DNA of 39,893 bases from Acidobacteriota bacterium. Lineage in GTDB: Bacteria > Acidobacteriota > Blastocatellia > Pyrinomonadales > Pyrinomonadaceae. This document shows, in pieces, positions 24,858 through 32,236 of the stretch. Within the stretch, counting starts at the first letter, position 1; every line of letters starts with the position of its first letter. The stretch lies in contig JAEZIT010000139.1 in the NCBI GenBank assembly GCA_023436495.1, positions 1 through 39,893 of the forward strand, in the 5' to 3' direction. A program made the position numbers and the translations under genes. The notes below the pieces were generated by a model, which was not told the origin of the DNA, did no database searches, and saw nothing but the letters and a program-made list of their open reading frames with translations.

Positions 24858-25165
24858 TCGGCCGGATCAACATCGCAGGCAACGCGGATCTGTTCGCTGA
24901 AACGCACGATTTCCATACCTTGCACGACGTTCGTCCTACATGCGATCACAGCTTTTTCCCGATCGCCGGCTGTGATCCAAACCTGGCAATTCAAACAATC
25001 GCCGTTCCAGCAGAAATCGCCGTATGAGATGCCTTCGAGCCAGAGAAATTGCAGGCACCTCAGAATCGAATTATTTGACGGCACCTGTAACTGCTGCCCG
25101 ACGACAGTTATTTCGATCAATTCATCATCGTCGTCAAAAAGATCGTTAGCGTAGGTCTGATCCAT
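24854..25165 (-). CDS. [2Fe-2S] ferredoxin-like protein
   Basis: The 103-residue protein has a plant-type [2Fe-2S] cluster pattern: C52-x4-C57-x2-C60 in FCWNGDCLNC, with the fourth Cys at 76 (VIACRTNV). The LIEITVVGQQLQVPSNNSILRCLQFLW part matches the first strands and helix of the ferredoxin fold. An acidic N-terminus (DLFDDDDE) precedes it. The spacing resembles the electron-transfer subunits of dehydrogenases and stand-alone ferredoxins of molybdo-enzyme systems. The partner is unknown. ATG 25165 is preferred; a TTG at 25189 would add eight residues. Neither start has an ideal ribosome-binding site. Confidence 0.8.
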   Translation of the reverse strand: MDQTYANDLFDDDDELIEITVVGQQLQVPSNNSILRCLQFLWLEGISYGDFCWNGDCLNCQVWITAGDREKAVIACRTNVVQGMEIVRFSEQIRVACDVDPAD

Positions 25166-25253
25166 CCTAATATCACCAGATTGACTCAAGGAAAATTTTG
25201 AAGTTCGTGTTTCCTTCGCTAGAATAACTTAGAGAATGGAGCATGTCTAAACG

Positions 25254-25475
25254 ATGGCAGTGATAATGTATTCGTCGCCCAATTGCGGCTGCAGTGATTC
25301 GGCACGTGATTACTTTGTTGAGCACGACATCGAATTTGTCGAGTACAACGTAGAAGCGGACAGCCAAAGGTTGTATGAAATGCTGGATTATTCAGCGGGT
25401 TCTAGACGTATTCCGTCATTTGTCGAATACGGGGTATTTCTCGGATCGGGCTGGGGCGACCCGCCGAATTTCTGA
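25254..25475 (+). CDS. glutaredoxin-like protein with CGCS motif
   Basis: The 73-residue protein has a complete short glutaredoxin fold: VIMYSSPNCGCSDSARDYFVEHDIEFVEYNVEAD, a helix, then the cis-proline strand RRIPSFVEYGVFLGSGWGDPP. The active site aligned with CPYC of its neighbour is C11-G12-C13-S14. That makes it monothiol-like (compare CGFS of Fe-S-carrying monothiol glutaredoxins) but with an extra cysteine at the third position. A ferredoxin-like and a rhodanese gene lie next door. The terminal SGWGDPP is shared with the paralogue downstream. Resemblance to the UXX-star (seleno)protein families is possible, but no selenocysteine codon is present. Confidence 0.8.
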   Translation: MAVIMYSSPNCGCSDSARDYFVEHDIEFVEYNVEADSQRLYEMLDYSAGSRRIPSFVEYGVFLGSGWGDPPNF

Positions 25476-25531
25476 GTGGTCGAAACGAAACCGCCGGCAG
25501 GTCGCCGGCCGTCTGAATAAGGAGCTTTCAT

Positions 25532-25753
25532 ATGTCTTTGGTCATGTATGTCAAACCAGGTTGCCCCTACTGCCAGAAGGCTCGGGATTATTACAACGAA
25601 AATAATATTCCGTTCATCGAATATGATGCCCAGAACGACAAGGCTCGTAGAAAAGAGATGTTGGAATATTCGGGCGGCGACCTCGTCGTTCCGTGCATAG
25701 TTGAGAACGGCGAACACGTAATATCGGGTTGGGGCGATCCTCCCCGTGGCTGA
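25532..25753 (+). CDS. glutaredoxin-like protein with CPYC motif
   Basis: The 73-residue glutaredoxin domain has the dithiol site C11-P-Y-C14 in LVMYVKPGCPYCQKARDYYNENNIPFIEYDAQND. The cis-proline segment is VVPCIVENGEHVISGWGDPPRG. It is a tandem paralogue of the preceding gene, 56 nt apart. Equal length and the shared C-terminal GWGDPP suggest duplication followed by active-site divergence. A strong Shine-Dalgarno (AAGGAG at 25519-25524) precedes the ATG by 7 nt. It is expected to act as a cytosolic thiol-disulfide reductant or deglutathionylating protein. The extended GWGDPP tail is not part of classical glutaredoxins I know. Confidence 0.88.
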   Translation: MSLVMYVKPGCPYCQKARDYYNENNIPFIEYDAQNDKARRKEMLEYSGGDLVVPCIVENGEHVISGWGDPPRG

Positions 25754-25812
25754 ACGATCACGCCTGATTGAACGGCAGTTTGCCGGTCACTAAAACTTAT
25801 TTTGGTTTGGGA

Positions 25813-25840
25813 TTGCGGTTTTTTCGTTTTACACTATAAT
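25813..25840 (+). promoter_or_regulatory. sigma-70-type promoter for the Ser/Thr kinase
   Basis: TTGCGG (25813-25818) and a perfect TATAAT (25835-25840) are 16 nt apart. The -10 box is about 75 nt ahead of the kinase ATG, leaving a moderate 5' leader. Confidence 0.6.
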
Positions 25841-25915
25841 GGCATCTTTTGGAATTGGATGATCTAGTCCGCATTTCGCTTTGCCGGTATAACGATTCGC
25901 AGTTCCGCCGTCTAT

Positions 25916-28339
25916 ATGATTGGTTCTCAAATAAACCAATACAAAATACAAGAGAAGATCGGCTCAGGCGGACAAGGGACAGTTTATAAGGCTCTTGACA
26001 CTAAACTAAACCGCACCGTCGTGATCAAGGTCCTCCCACCGGAACTCACTCAAAAGACCGCGAACTTCAAACGCTTCGAACGCGAGGCGCAGCTTTGTTC
26101 TCAGCTCGATCACCCGAACATTTGTACCATTTACGATTTTCACGAGGCGAACGGCATCTACTACATAGCGATGCAGTACGTCGAAGGAAAAAACGTCCGG
26201 CAACTGGTTAGCGGCCGGCCGCTTGATCTTAAGAGCGCGCTTTCGATCGCGATACAGGTCTGTGATGCCCTTGCGTTCGCCCATTCAAAGAACATCATTC
26301 ATCGCGATATCAAAGCAGGAAATATCATGGTCACCCCTGGCGGCCAAGTCAAGATCCTGGACTTTGGACTTGCAAAACTTTTGGAAGATGAGGCGGCTGA
26401 TCGCACGAAGGGCTTGGACAAGACCGAGATAACCGAGCTTGGGATACCTTACGGAACGGCTACATACGCCGCGCCTGAACAGGCGAAAGGCGAACGTGCC
26501 GATCACCGTTCGGACATATTCTCGACCGGCGTTTTGCTCTATGAAATGTTGACCGGCATTTGGGCCTTTCAAGGCAAGACCGTTATCGACGTGCGGCATA
26601 AGGTGCTGTACTCCGACCCGTTGCCGATCGCGGATGTGCGCCGCCAACCTATTCCTCCGCAAATTCAACAGATCGTAAGCAAAGCCCTTGCGAAGAACCC
26701 TAAAGACCGCTATCAGAAGATCTCACAAATGCGGGATGATCTTCGGGCAGTGCTTCAACAGGTCGCGGGCGCATCAGTTATGCCCAACGACACATTCGCT
26801 CCGAGCCACCTTGACGGCAGCTCCGTTAAGCGAGCCTGGAATTGGCTCACCGGTAAGTCGACGCCCGAAAACACGTCGGGACGAATACCGACCGTATCTC
26901 AACCGTCATTCACTCCGGATACAACCTTGACCGCCACCGGACAGGAAAAGAAGAGCGTAGCTATACTGCCGTTCAAGAACCTTAATCGCGACCCTGATGC
27001 AAGCTTTTATGAGTTCGCACTCGCCGATGCGATCATAACGGAACTCGCCCAGATCAAGTCACTCGTCGTCCGGCCCAGCTCTGTGATCGCCAAATATCAG
27101 GGTTCTGAGATAGATCCGGGCGAAGCCGGCCGCGAACTTCGCGTACATGCCGTTCTTTCTGCAGGTTTCCTGCGTGTCGGGGAAAAGCTCCGTGTAACTG
27201 CGCAGCTGCTTGATCCATCGAACGGTGAAATTCTCTGGAGCGATCGCATCGACGCAGAAGGCAGCGATATACTTGCGCTCCAAGACAGTATCGCACAGCG
27301 GATCCTTGAAGGTTTGCGGCTCGAACTGTCGGATTCCGAACAGGAACAACTTGGCAGACGCGCGACCGAGAATACTGCGGCATGGGAAGAATATCTCCGG
27401 GGACGCGATAATTTTGGCCGATTCATTTTCAGGACGCTTTCCGCGGAGGATTGCGATGCGGCAATTCAAAATTTCAAGACCGCTGTGGAACTCGACCCGC
27501 ACTTTGCGCTCGCCTACAGCGGCCTTGGCGCCTGTTACGCGAATCGCGTATTCAAAGGCCTGGGCGAGGCCGAAGATTACACCTACGCGGAAGCAGCGTT
27601 CAGCAAAGCCTTTTTCTACGATCCTAATGTGGTCGAAGCCCGCGTCCTGATGGTCATGATCTATATGGCCCGCGGCGAAAAGAAAAAAGCGCGGTCCGAG
27701 ATCGAGCTACTTGAGAAACAATTTCCAAATGATGCGGCCCTCTATTTCGTAAAGGGCACAATGCACAGGCTCGACGGTAAGTATGAGGAGGCTCTCCGGA
27801 GTTTTGAGAAATTGTCACGTCTCGATCCCGCTGCACGTGCTGTCTCCGCTTACAACCGTGCGAGGATATTTATTTACAAGGGCGATTATCAGAAAGCGAT
27901 CCACGAGATAGAGCGAGGCGAACGTGCCGAGCCTGATCACCCGATGCTGAAGATCTTTCGATCGGCTGTCTATTACTTCCGGGGCGACGTCAACGACGCC
28001 ATAGATCTGATCGCGAAGGTCCTGGAAAAAAATCCAAGGATGGACGGTATTCGTCCGCTCTATGCCGTCTATCTGGCCGGAGCAGGCCGCCGCGAAGACG
28101 CAATTGCGCAACTGACGGAAGATGCCCTCGCACTTTCCAAGGCCGATCACGACATGGCCTACTGGGTCGGCTCAACATATTCGCTGTTGGGCGAAAGTGA
28201 CCTTGCGTTCAAATGGCTGAACCGTGCGATCAAATTGGGGAATGAGAACAAACCGCACTTCCTGCACGACAAAAATTTGAAATCGGTCAGGAACGATCCG
28301 CGATTCGCCGATTTGATCGACCGTATCGACGTCGAATAA
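25916..28339 (+). CDS. Ser/Thr protein kinase with TolB/FlgO-like and TPR domains
   Basis: The 807-residue protein begins with a Hanks-type PknB kinase domain (about 9-275). It has a glycine loop GSGGQGTVY, Lys38 in VVIKVL, catalytic HRDIKAGN (Asp131), DFG at 149-151 and the activation segment GTATYAAPEQ. All catalytic residues are present. A linker leads to an FlgO/TolB-N-like segment (KKSVAILPFKNLNRDPDASFYEFALADAIITELAQI..., about 342-480). TPR repeats follow to the end (for example AIQNFKTAVELDPHFALAYSGLGACYANR and EEALRSFEKLSRLDPAARAVSAYNRARIFIYKGDY). No transmembrane helix is visible, so it is probably cytosolic, unlike classical PknB. Such kinase-TPR fusions are frequent in Acidobacteriota. 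Target unknown. Confidence 0.92.
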   Translation: MIGSQINQYKIQEKIGSGGQGTVYKALDTKLNRTVVIKVLPPELTQKTANFKRFEREAQLCSQLDHPNICTIYDFHEANGIYYIAMQYVEGKNVRQLVSGRPLDLKSALSIAIQVCDALAFAHSKNIIHRDIKAGNIMVTPGGQVKILDFGLAKLLEDEAADRTKGLDKTEITELGIPYGTATYAAPEQAKGERADHRSDIFSTGVLLYEMLTGIWAFQGKTVIDVRHKVLYSDPLPIADVRRQPIPPQIQQIVSKALAKNPKDRYQKISQMRDDLRAVLQQVAGASVMPNDTFAPSHLDGSSVKRAWNWLTGKSTPENTSGRIPTVSQPSFTPDTTLTATGQEKKSVAILPFKNLNRDPDASFYEFALADAIITELAQIKSLVVRPSSVIAKYQGSEIDPGEAGRELRVHAVLSAGFLRVGEKLRVTAQLLDPSNGEILWSDRIDAEGSDILALQDSIAQRILEGLRLELSDSEQEQLGRRATENTAAWEEYLRGRDNFGRFIFRTLSAEDCDAAIQNFKTAVELDPHFALAYSGLGACYANRVFKGLGEAEDYTYAEAAFSKAFFYDPNVVEARVLMVMIYMARGEKKKARSEIELLEKQFPNDAALYFVKGTMHRLDGKYEEALRSFEKLSRLDPAARAVSAYNRARIFIYKGDYQKAIHEIERGERAEPDHPMLKIFRSAVYYFRGDVNDAIDLIAKVLEKNPRMDGIRPLYAVYLAGAGRREDAIAQLTEDALALSKADHDMAYWVGSTYSLLGESDLAFKWLNRAIKLGNENKPHFLHDKNLKSVRNDPRFADLIDRIDVE

Positions 28340-28361
28340 TAATTAGCTTTGACCTCAATAA

Positions 28362-28399
28362 AAACTCCGCAGCGGACAGACCGAACCGCTGCGGAGTTT
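28362..28399. terminator. strong bidirectional terminator
   Basis: A perfect inverted repeat of about 14 bp (AAACTCCGCAGCGG / CCGCTGCGGAGTTT) surrounds a 10-nt loop. Read from the plus strand it is followed by TGTTCTTGT. Read from the minus strand it is followed by a longer T-rich run (TTTATTG after the stem). It lies between the convergent kinase and sigma-like genes and can serve both. Confidence 0.85.
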
Positions 28400-28434
28400 G
28401 TTCTTGTAACGCCCGGGACAAAACCGGAAGATCC

Positions 28435-29589
28435 TCAGGCCGAAATTTCTTCCTTTTCCAGGGTGATCAAACTTCGAACTTTCCGTTTAAGTGCTTTCTC
28501 AAATTGTCGGGCCTCGTTTACGCCGTTGAACGACAACGCCTGCAGATTTGCCTCAATTCGCTTGCGATAATCAGAGATCAGCGAGTCGGATACGCCGAGC
28601 ATTGCCGCAACTTCCAGCTGAGTGCCGCTGTCCGAGATCAAATAACAATGCCACAGCACGCTGATCATCCGATCGTACTGCTTTGATTTTCCGCGGACAG
28701 ATTTGGAAAGATCACGTAAGAAATCATCGACATATCCGACAGCCTGTCGCTCCGCTTCGTTGCGAAGAAGGTCTTCTTCAGGGGTTTCCCGCAGGTCGGT
28801 GAACTCGAATTGGGGGCGGTGATCCTCGTCGTCTGAATCGCCGGGGCCGCCGACGGGAACCAGATGGATGTCCATGATCGGCAGCCGCGACATCACGAAA
28901 GACCGAAGCGAACGAACGTCCACAGGGGAATCGATGGCTTTGAACACACGGATGATCAACTTTTCGAGCTCTACGTTGCTGATCACGATCTGGGAATCGC
29001 CGGTGCAGCCTACCATTCTTGTGTCGCGGCTTTGAAACGATACCGCTTTTACTCGCTCGTCCATTTCCTGCACGTCGCGTCGCATTTTCTTATTCGGCCA
29101 GTCAGCCAGGCCGTAAAGACGATCCGCAAGTCGGCGATGAACTTCTGGATTGCCCAGATTATCGAACCGTTTAAAGACAGGACTGGATTGTATAAGAGTC
29201 GAAATTCGTCTGGCGAGCCTGTACGATTCCGGGTATCGTTTTCGGAGCTCTGCCGTCAGCATGTTTGTAAGCTCGATCTGGCTGATCTCGGCTTCGATCT
29301 CAGCATCGCTCATCCCCGTGTCCACGTAATGCTGAAATCGTTCCTTGCTGAGCAATGCTACGAACAGTTCTTGCGTAAGATCCGTATAGGCGTTGAATTT
29401 TCCTTCCTCAACCAGAAACCCCGCCTGCTTCGACGCTCTAACAAGCGGGTGCGAAGACACGATCCTATGCAGCTCGATCCAGATCTGGTTCACGTCTGAC
29501 ACCTTTAGGCTGTCGTTCCATTTACCGACCTTGATCTGTTTGTTCTGGATTGATCTGGGCAAACGCCCCTGTGATTTGGTTGAATTCAT
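28435..29589 (-). CDS. atypical sigma-70-like factor
   Basis: This 384-residue protein probably binds DNA. A C-terminal helix-turn-helix of sigma region-4 type (MISVLWHCYLISDSGTQLEVAAMLGVSDSLISDYRKRIEANLQAL, about residues 315-360) is its clearest feature. An N-terminal FNAYTDLTQELFVALLSKERFQHYV segment recalls the region 2.1 D-x-x-Q-E signature. Between them lie about 200 residues, far longer than in ECF factors, including PESYRLARRISTLIQSSPVFKRFDN and an acidic stretch (GGPGDSDDEDH). ATG 29589 is preferred; a longer frame to 29643 begins with TTG. No Shine-Dalgarno is seen for either. It is divergent from a small HxxxCxxC zinc protein, an anti-sigma-like layout. Confidence 0.68.
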   Translation of the reverse strand: MNSTKSQGRLPRSIQNKQIKVGKWNDSLKVSDVNQIWIELHRIVSSHPLVRASKQAGFLVEEGKFNAYTDLTQELFVALLSKERFQHYVDTGMSDAEIEAEISQIELTNMLTAELRKRYPESYRLARRISTLIQSSPVFKRFDNLGNPEVHRRLADRLYGLADWPNKKMRRDVQEMDERVKAVSFQSRDTRMVGCTGDSQIVISNVELEKLIIRVFKAIDSPVDVRSLRSFVMSRLPIMDIHLVPVGGPGDSDDEDHRPQFEFTDLRETPEEDLLRNEAERQAVGYVDDFLRDLSKSVRGKSKQYDRMISVLWHCYLISDSGTQLEVAAMLGVSDSLISDYRKRIEANLQALSFNGVNEARQFEKALKRKVRSLITLEKEEISA

Positions 29590-30005
29590 AAGAATCGGGC
29601 GAAGGATTGGCGGCGGGGCAAAAAGCGATAGATCGCGATCCAAATAGACGCAGTTCGAGTGCGACTTATCTGAAGCTTTTAATTGCTAAGATTTCGTAAG
29701 GGAAACTGTGTGAACTAAGCTTTGAAATCCTATCCGCCGAGCACCGAAGGTTTCTGGCGTGTGCAGCTAAGGTATTAGCCGTAACTGCCTACGGATTTGA
29801 TAATACCAACTTTCTCCGATTTGAGCAACAAGTTTTTGCATTGCCCATACTCGTTTAACAACGGCACTGCGCCCGTAAATTCTTGCGTTAATTTACTTTC
29901 ATTATGGAACCAATGGGCTATTATCGATTTATCTAGGTATAACGTTGGTTATTTTGAGTTGAAGTAGATTTCGCTCGAAGGGTGATCTTGAGCGGCTTTG
30001 TATTT
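29590..30005. other. divergent intergenic region of the sigma-like/zinc-protein pair
   Basis: No gene fits in this AT-richer stretch of about 415 nt between divergent starts. Ahead of the zinc-protein gene lie loosely promoter-like elements: TATTAT at 29919-29924, and an ECF-like GGAAC at 29906-29910 with TCTA at 29932-29935 (spacing longer than usual). None is convincing. Autoregulation by the sigma-like factor would be expected to act here. Confidence 0.45.
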
Positions 30006-30314
30006 ATGCAAATGGAAACTGGTACGGGCTTCCGTAAATTGACGGACTGTCCGACATCCCACGAATTGCTGGCATTCCAATCAGGTGAGTGTCCTGATCT
30101 GGCCGAAATAATTCGCGCACATCTGGGTGAATGCGAATTCTGTACGGCGGAGCTCGAATTTTATATGCATTACCCTCAGGGCAACGAGCCGGTTCCCGCA
30201 CCTGCGCTGCCTGAGCCATTGAAAGAGCTTGCCGAAGCTCTGTTGAACTCGTCCGGAGGAGAAAAGCTGTTGGATAGGATGGTTAAGCGGGCCGGGACCG
30301 CGATGCTGCTTTGA
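30006..30314 (+). CDS. small zinc-finger (zf-HC2/anti-sigma-like) protein
   Basis: The 102-residue protein has the HxxxCxxC zinc motif of anti-sigma (ZAS/zf-HC2) domains, H39-x3-C43-x2-C46 in RAHLGECEFCTAELEFY. It is preceded by LTDCPTSHELLAFQSGECPDLAEI, which matches the first helix and an upstream cysteine of such domains. The C-terminal half is a proline-rich linker and an amphipathic helix. No transmembrane segment is seen, so it would be a soluble binder. The longer GTG start at 29982 is possible; ATG 30006 gives a more family-like N-terminus. It is divergent from the sigma-like gene, so a regulator role is inferred. The stop is 2 nt from the convergent ligase stop. Confidence 0.72.
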   Translation: MQMETGTGFRKLTDCPTSHELLAFQSGECPDLAEIIRAHLGECEFCTAELEFYMHYPQGNEPVPAPALPEPLKELAEALLNSSGGEKLLDRMVKRAGTAMLL

Positions 30315-30316
30315 GT

Positions 30317-32149
30317 TCAGCTTCCACAGATCTCATCGATCGCCTCTTCGTATTTTTCATCGATCACACTTCGTTTGATCTTTAATGTCGGAGTCATCTC
30401 GCCTTTATCGATCGAAAACTCCCTGGGAAGCAAATAAACTCTTTTCACCCGTTCGAAATCGCTGAGTTCCCTTGTAAGTTCAACGGCATCTCGCTGCACT
30501 CGTTTGATAACATGCGGGTCGTCGCATAGTTCCTCGCGGGATTTCCCGTCGACGCTTATGCCTTCGTCGCGAAGGACGTCTTTCAGCGATTCCCAGTCCG
30601 GAACGATGAGGGCTCCGACCTGCTTGCGTCCGGAGCCTACCACGACGGGCTGCGAGACGAGCGGGCTTTGCTTCAGCAGGCTCTCCACCTGCAGCGGCGC
30701 TACGTATTTGCCATTAGAGAGTTTGAAGAGATCTTTGATCCGGTCGGTGACATAGAAATGCCCGTCCGTGTCGACATAACCGACGTCGCCGGTGTGATAG
30801 TAACCCTGTTCATCGAGGGCTTTAGCGGTCTCTTCGGGATTGTTGTAATAGCCTCGCATTACGTTTCGGCCGCGGATCAGAATCTCGCCGTCCGTCTCCG
30901 CGATCTTCATCTCGATCCCCTCGAACGGGCGCCCGATCGATCCGACCTTGTTGTCCTCAGGCCGGTTCGCGCAGACGATGCAGCCTTCCGTCATTCCGTA
31001 ACCTTGCAGGATAGGGATTCCCGCCGCCCAGAATGCATATGACAGCTTTTTCGATAGCGGCGCACCGCCTGATACGAAAAAACGCAGGCTTCCGCCGACG
31101 GCGTCACGCCATTTGGCGAACACCATTCGGTTTGCGATCGCGTGCTTGGCGGCCAGCGAGGCGGAGACGGATTCGTGCATGTCTTTGGCGGTCCAGTATT
31201 CCTGGCCGACATCCAAAGACCATTCGAACAGCCTTGTCTTCCAACCACCGGCAGCCTTTCCCTTCTTCACTATCTTGTGGTAAACCTGCTCAAAAAGCCG
31301 CGGCACGGCTGTCATTATCGTCGGCTTCACTTCCTGAAGATGCGCCGCAAGCTGGTCGAACGACGCGCAGTAATTGATCGACACGCCGTTCGAGCACAGT
31401 ACGTAAAACACCGTTCGTTCAAAGATGTGCGACAGCGGGAGCACGGCCAGCGAACGATCGTTCGACTTTATGGGAAGCCCGCGCGAGATCGCTACGATAT
31501 TCGAAACGAAATTATCATGCGTCAGCATAACGCCTTTCGGTTCGCCTGTGGTTCCCGATGTATAGATAATGGTGGCCAGGTCTTCAGGGCTGATCTGATC
31601 AAGTAACCTGTCGAACATTTCGGGGTCAGACCGATCCTGCTCAGAGCCCAGCTTTTCAACGGCGTTCAGGGTCATGAACCTGCTGCCGCCTTCGGGCAAA
31701 GCGTCTTCATCGAAGAAAACCACCTTCTCGAGCTGCTCGACGACCGTGACCGCTTCTTCGGCGTGCTTGTAAAGCTTTTTTCCGGAGATACATAGCATCT
31801 TTGCTCCGGAATTTTCCAATATGTACCGTATCTGATCAACAGCCTGCGTCGTATAGATCGGCACGTTGACCGCACGCAGGGACAGGATCGCGAGATCGGT
31901 CAGCGACCATTCGGGACGGTTCTCCGATATGACCGCGATGCGGTCGCCGGCCTTGACGCCAAGCGCAGACAGCCCGAGCGCGATCTTTCTGATCCGATCA
32001 ATGGCCTCAGAGCCGGAGATCCGCTGCCAGACCTCGTCAACCTTAAAGGACAAGGCGTCGGGTTTGGCGTTGCGACGAAACGATTCTAAGCAATAATGGG
32101 GTATCGATTGCCGGAGGTTTTCAAAACCTATGATGTTTTCTGCTGTCAT
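30317..32149 (-). CDS. long-chain fatty-acid-CoA ligase (AMP-binding)
   Basis: This 610-residue member of the adenylate-forming superfamily activates fatty acids to acyl-CoA through an acyl-AMP. Motifs are IIYTSGTTGEPKGVMLTHDN (P-loop-like A3), GYGMTEGC (A5), YHTGDVGYVDTDGHFYVTDRIKDLFKLSNGKYVAP (A7-A8), and a C-terminal FSIDKGEMTPTLKIKRSVI segment with the A10-like lysine. The overall form matches FadD15/ACSL-like bacterial long-chain ligases. ATG 32149 is chosen over GTG 32173. It lies 87 nt downstream of yifB on the same strand. Together with the acyl-CoA dehydrogenase it supports fatty-acid degradation, or alternatively lipid recycling. Confidence 0.93.
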   Translation of the reverse strand: MTAENIIGFENLRQSIPHYCLESFRRNAKPDALSFKVDEVWQRISGSEAIDRIRKIALGLSALGVKAGDRIAVISENRPEWSLTDLAILSLRAVNVPIYTTQAVDQIRYILENSGAKMLCISGKKLYKHAEEAVTVVEQLEKVVFFDEDALPEGGSRFMTLNAVEKLGSEQDRSDPEMFDRLLDQISPEDLATIIYTSGTTGEPKGVMLTHDNFVSNIVAISRGLPIKSNDRSLAVLPLSHIFERTVFYVLCSNGVSINYCASFDQLAAHLQEVKPTIMTAVPRLFEQVYHKIVKKGKAAGGWKTRLFEWSLDVGQEYWTAKDMHESVSASLAAKHAIANRMVFAKWRDAVGGSLRFFVSGGAPLSKKLSYAFWAAGIPILQGYGMTEGCIVCANRPEDNKVGSIGRPFEGIEMKIAETDGEILIRGRNVMRGYYNNPEETAKALDEQGYYHTGDVGYVDTDGHFYVTDRIKDLFKLSNGKYVAPLQVESLLKQSPLVSQPVVVGSGRKQVGALIVPDWESLKDVLRDEGISVDGKSREELCDDPHVIKRVQRDAVELTRELSDFERVKRVYLLPREFSIDKGEMTPTLKIKRSVIDEKYEEAIDEICGS

Positions 32150-32236
32150 TCGCGTGTCCGACAACACGCACACGGTGTTTCGGGTCTAATTTCAACTTTC
32201 TGGATATAGCCTTTTATTCTTGCAGATTTGAACGGT

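Noticed and set aside
25254..25475. Selenoprotein of the UXX-star type
   Set aside because: The active-site codons encode Cys and Ser, and no in-frame TGA lies within the fold. Only a loose family resemblance remains.
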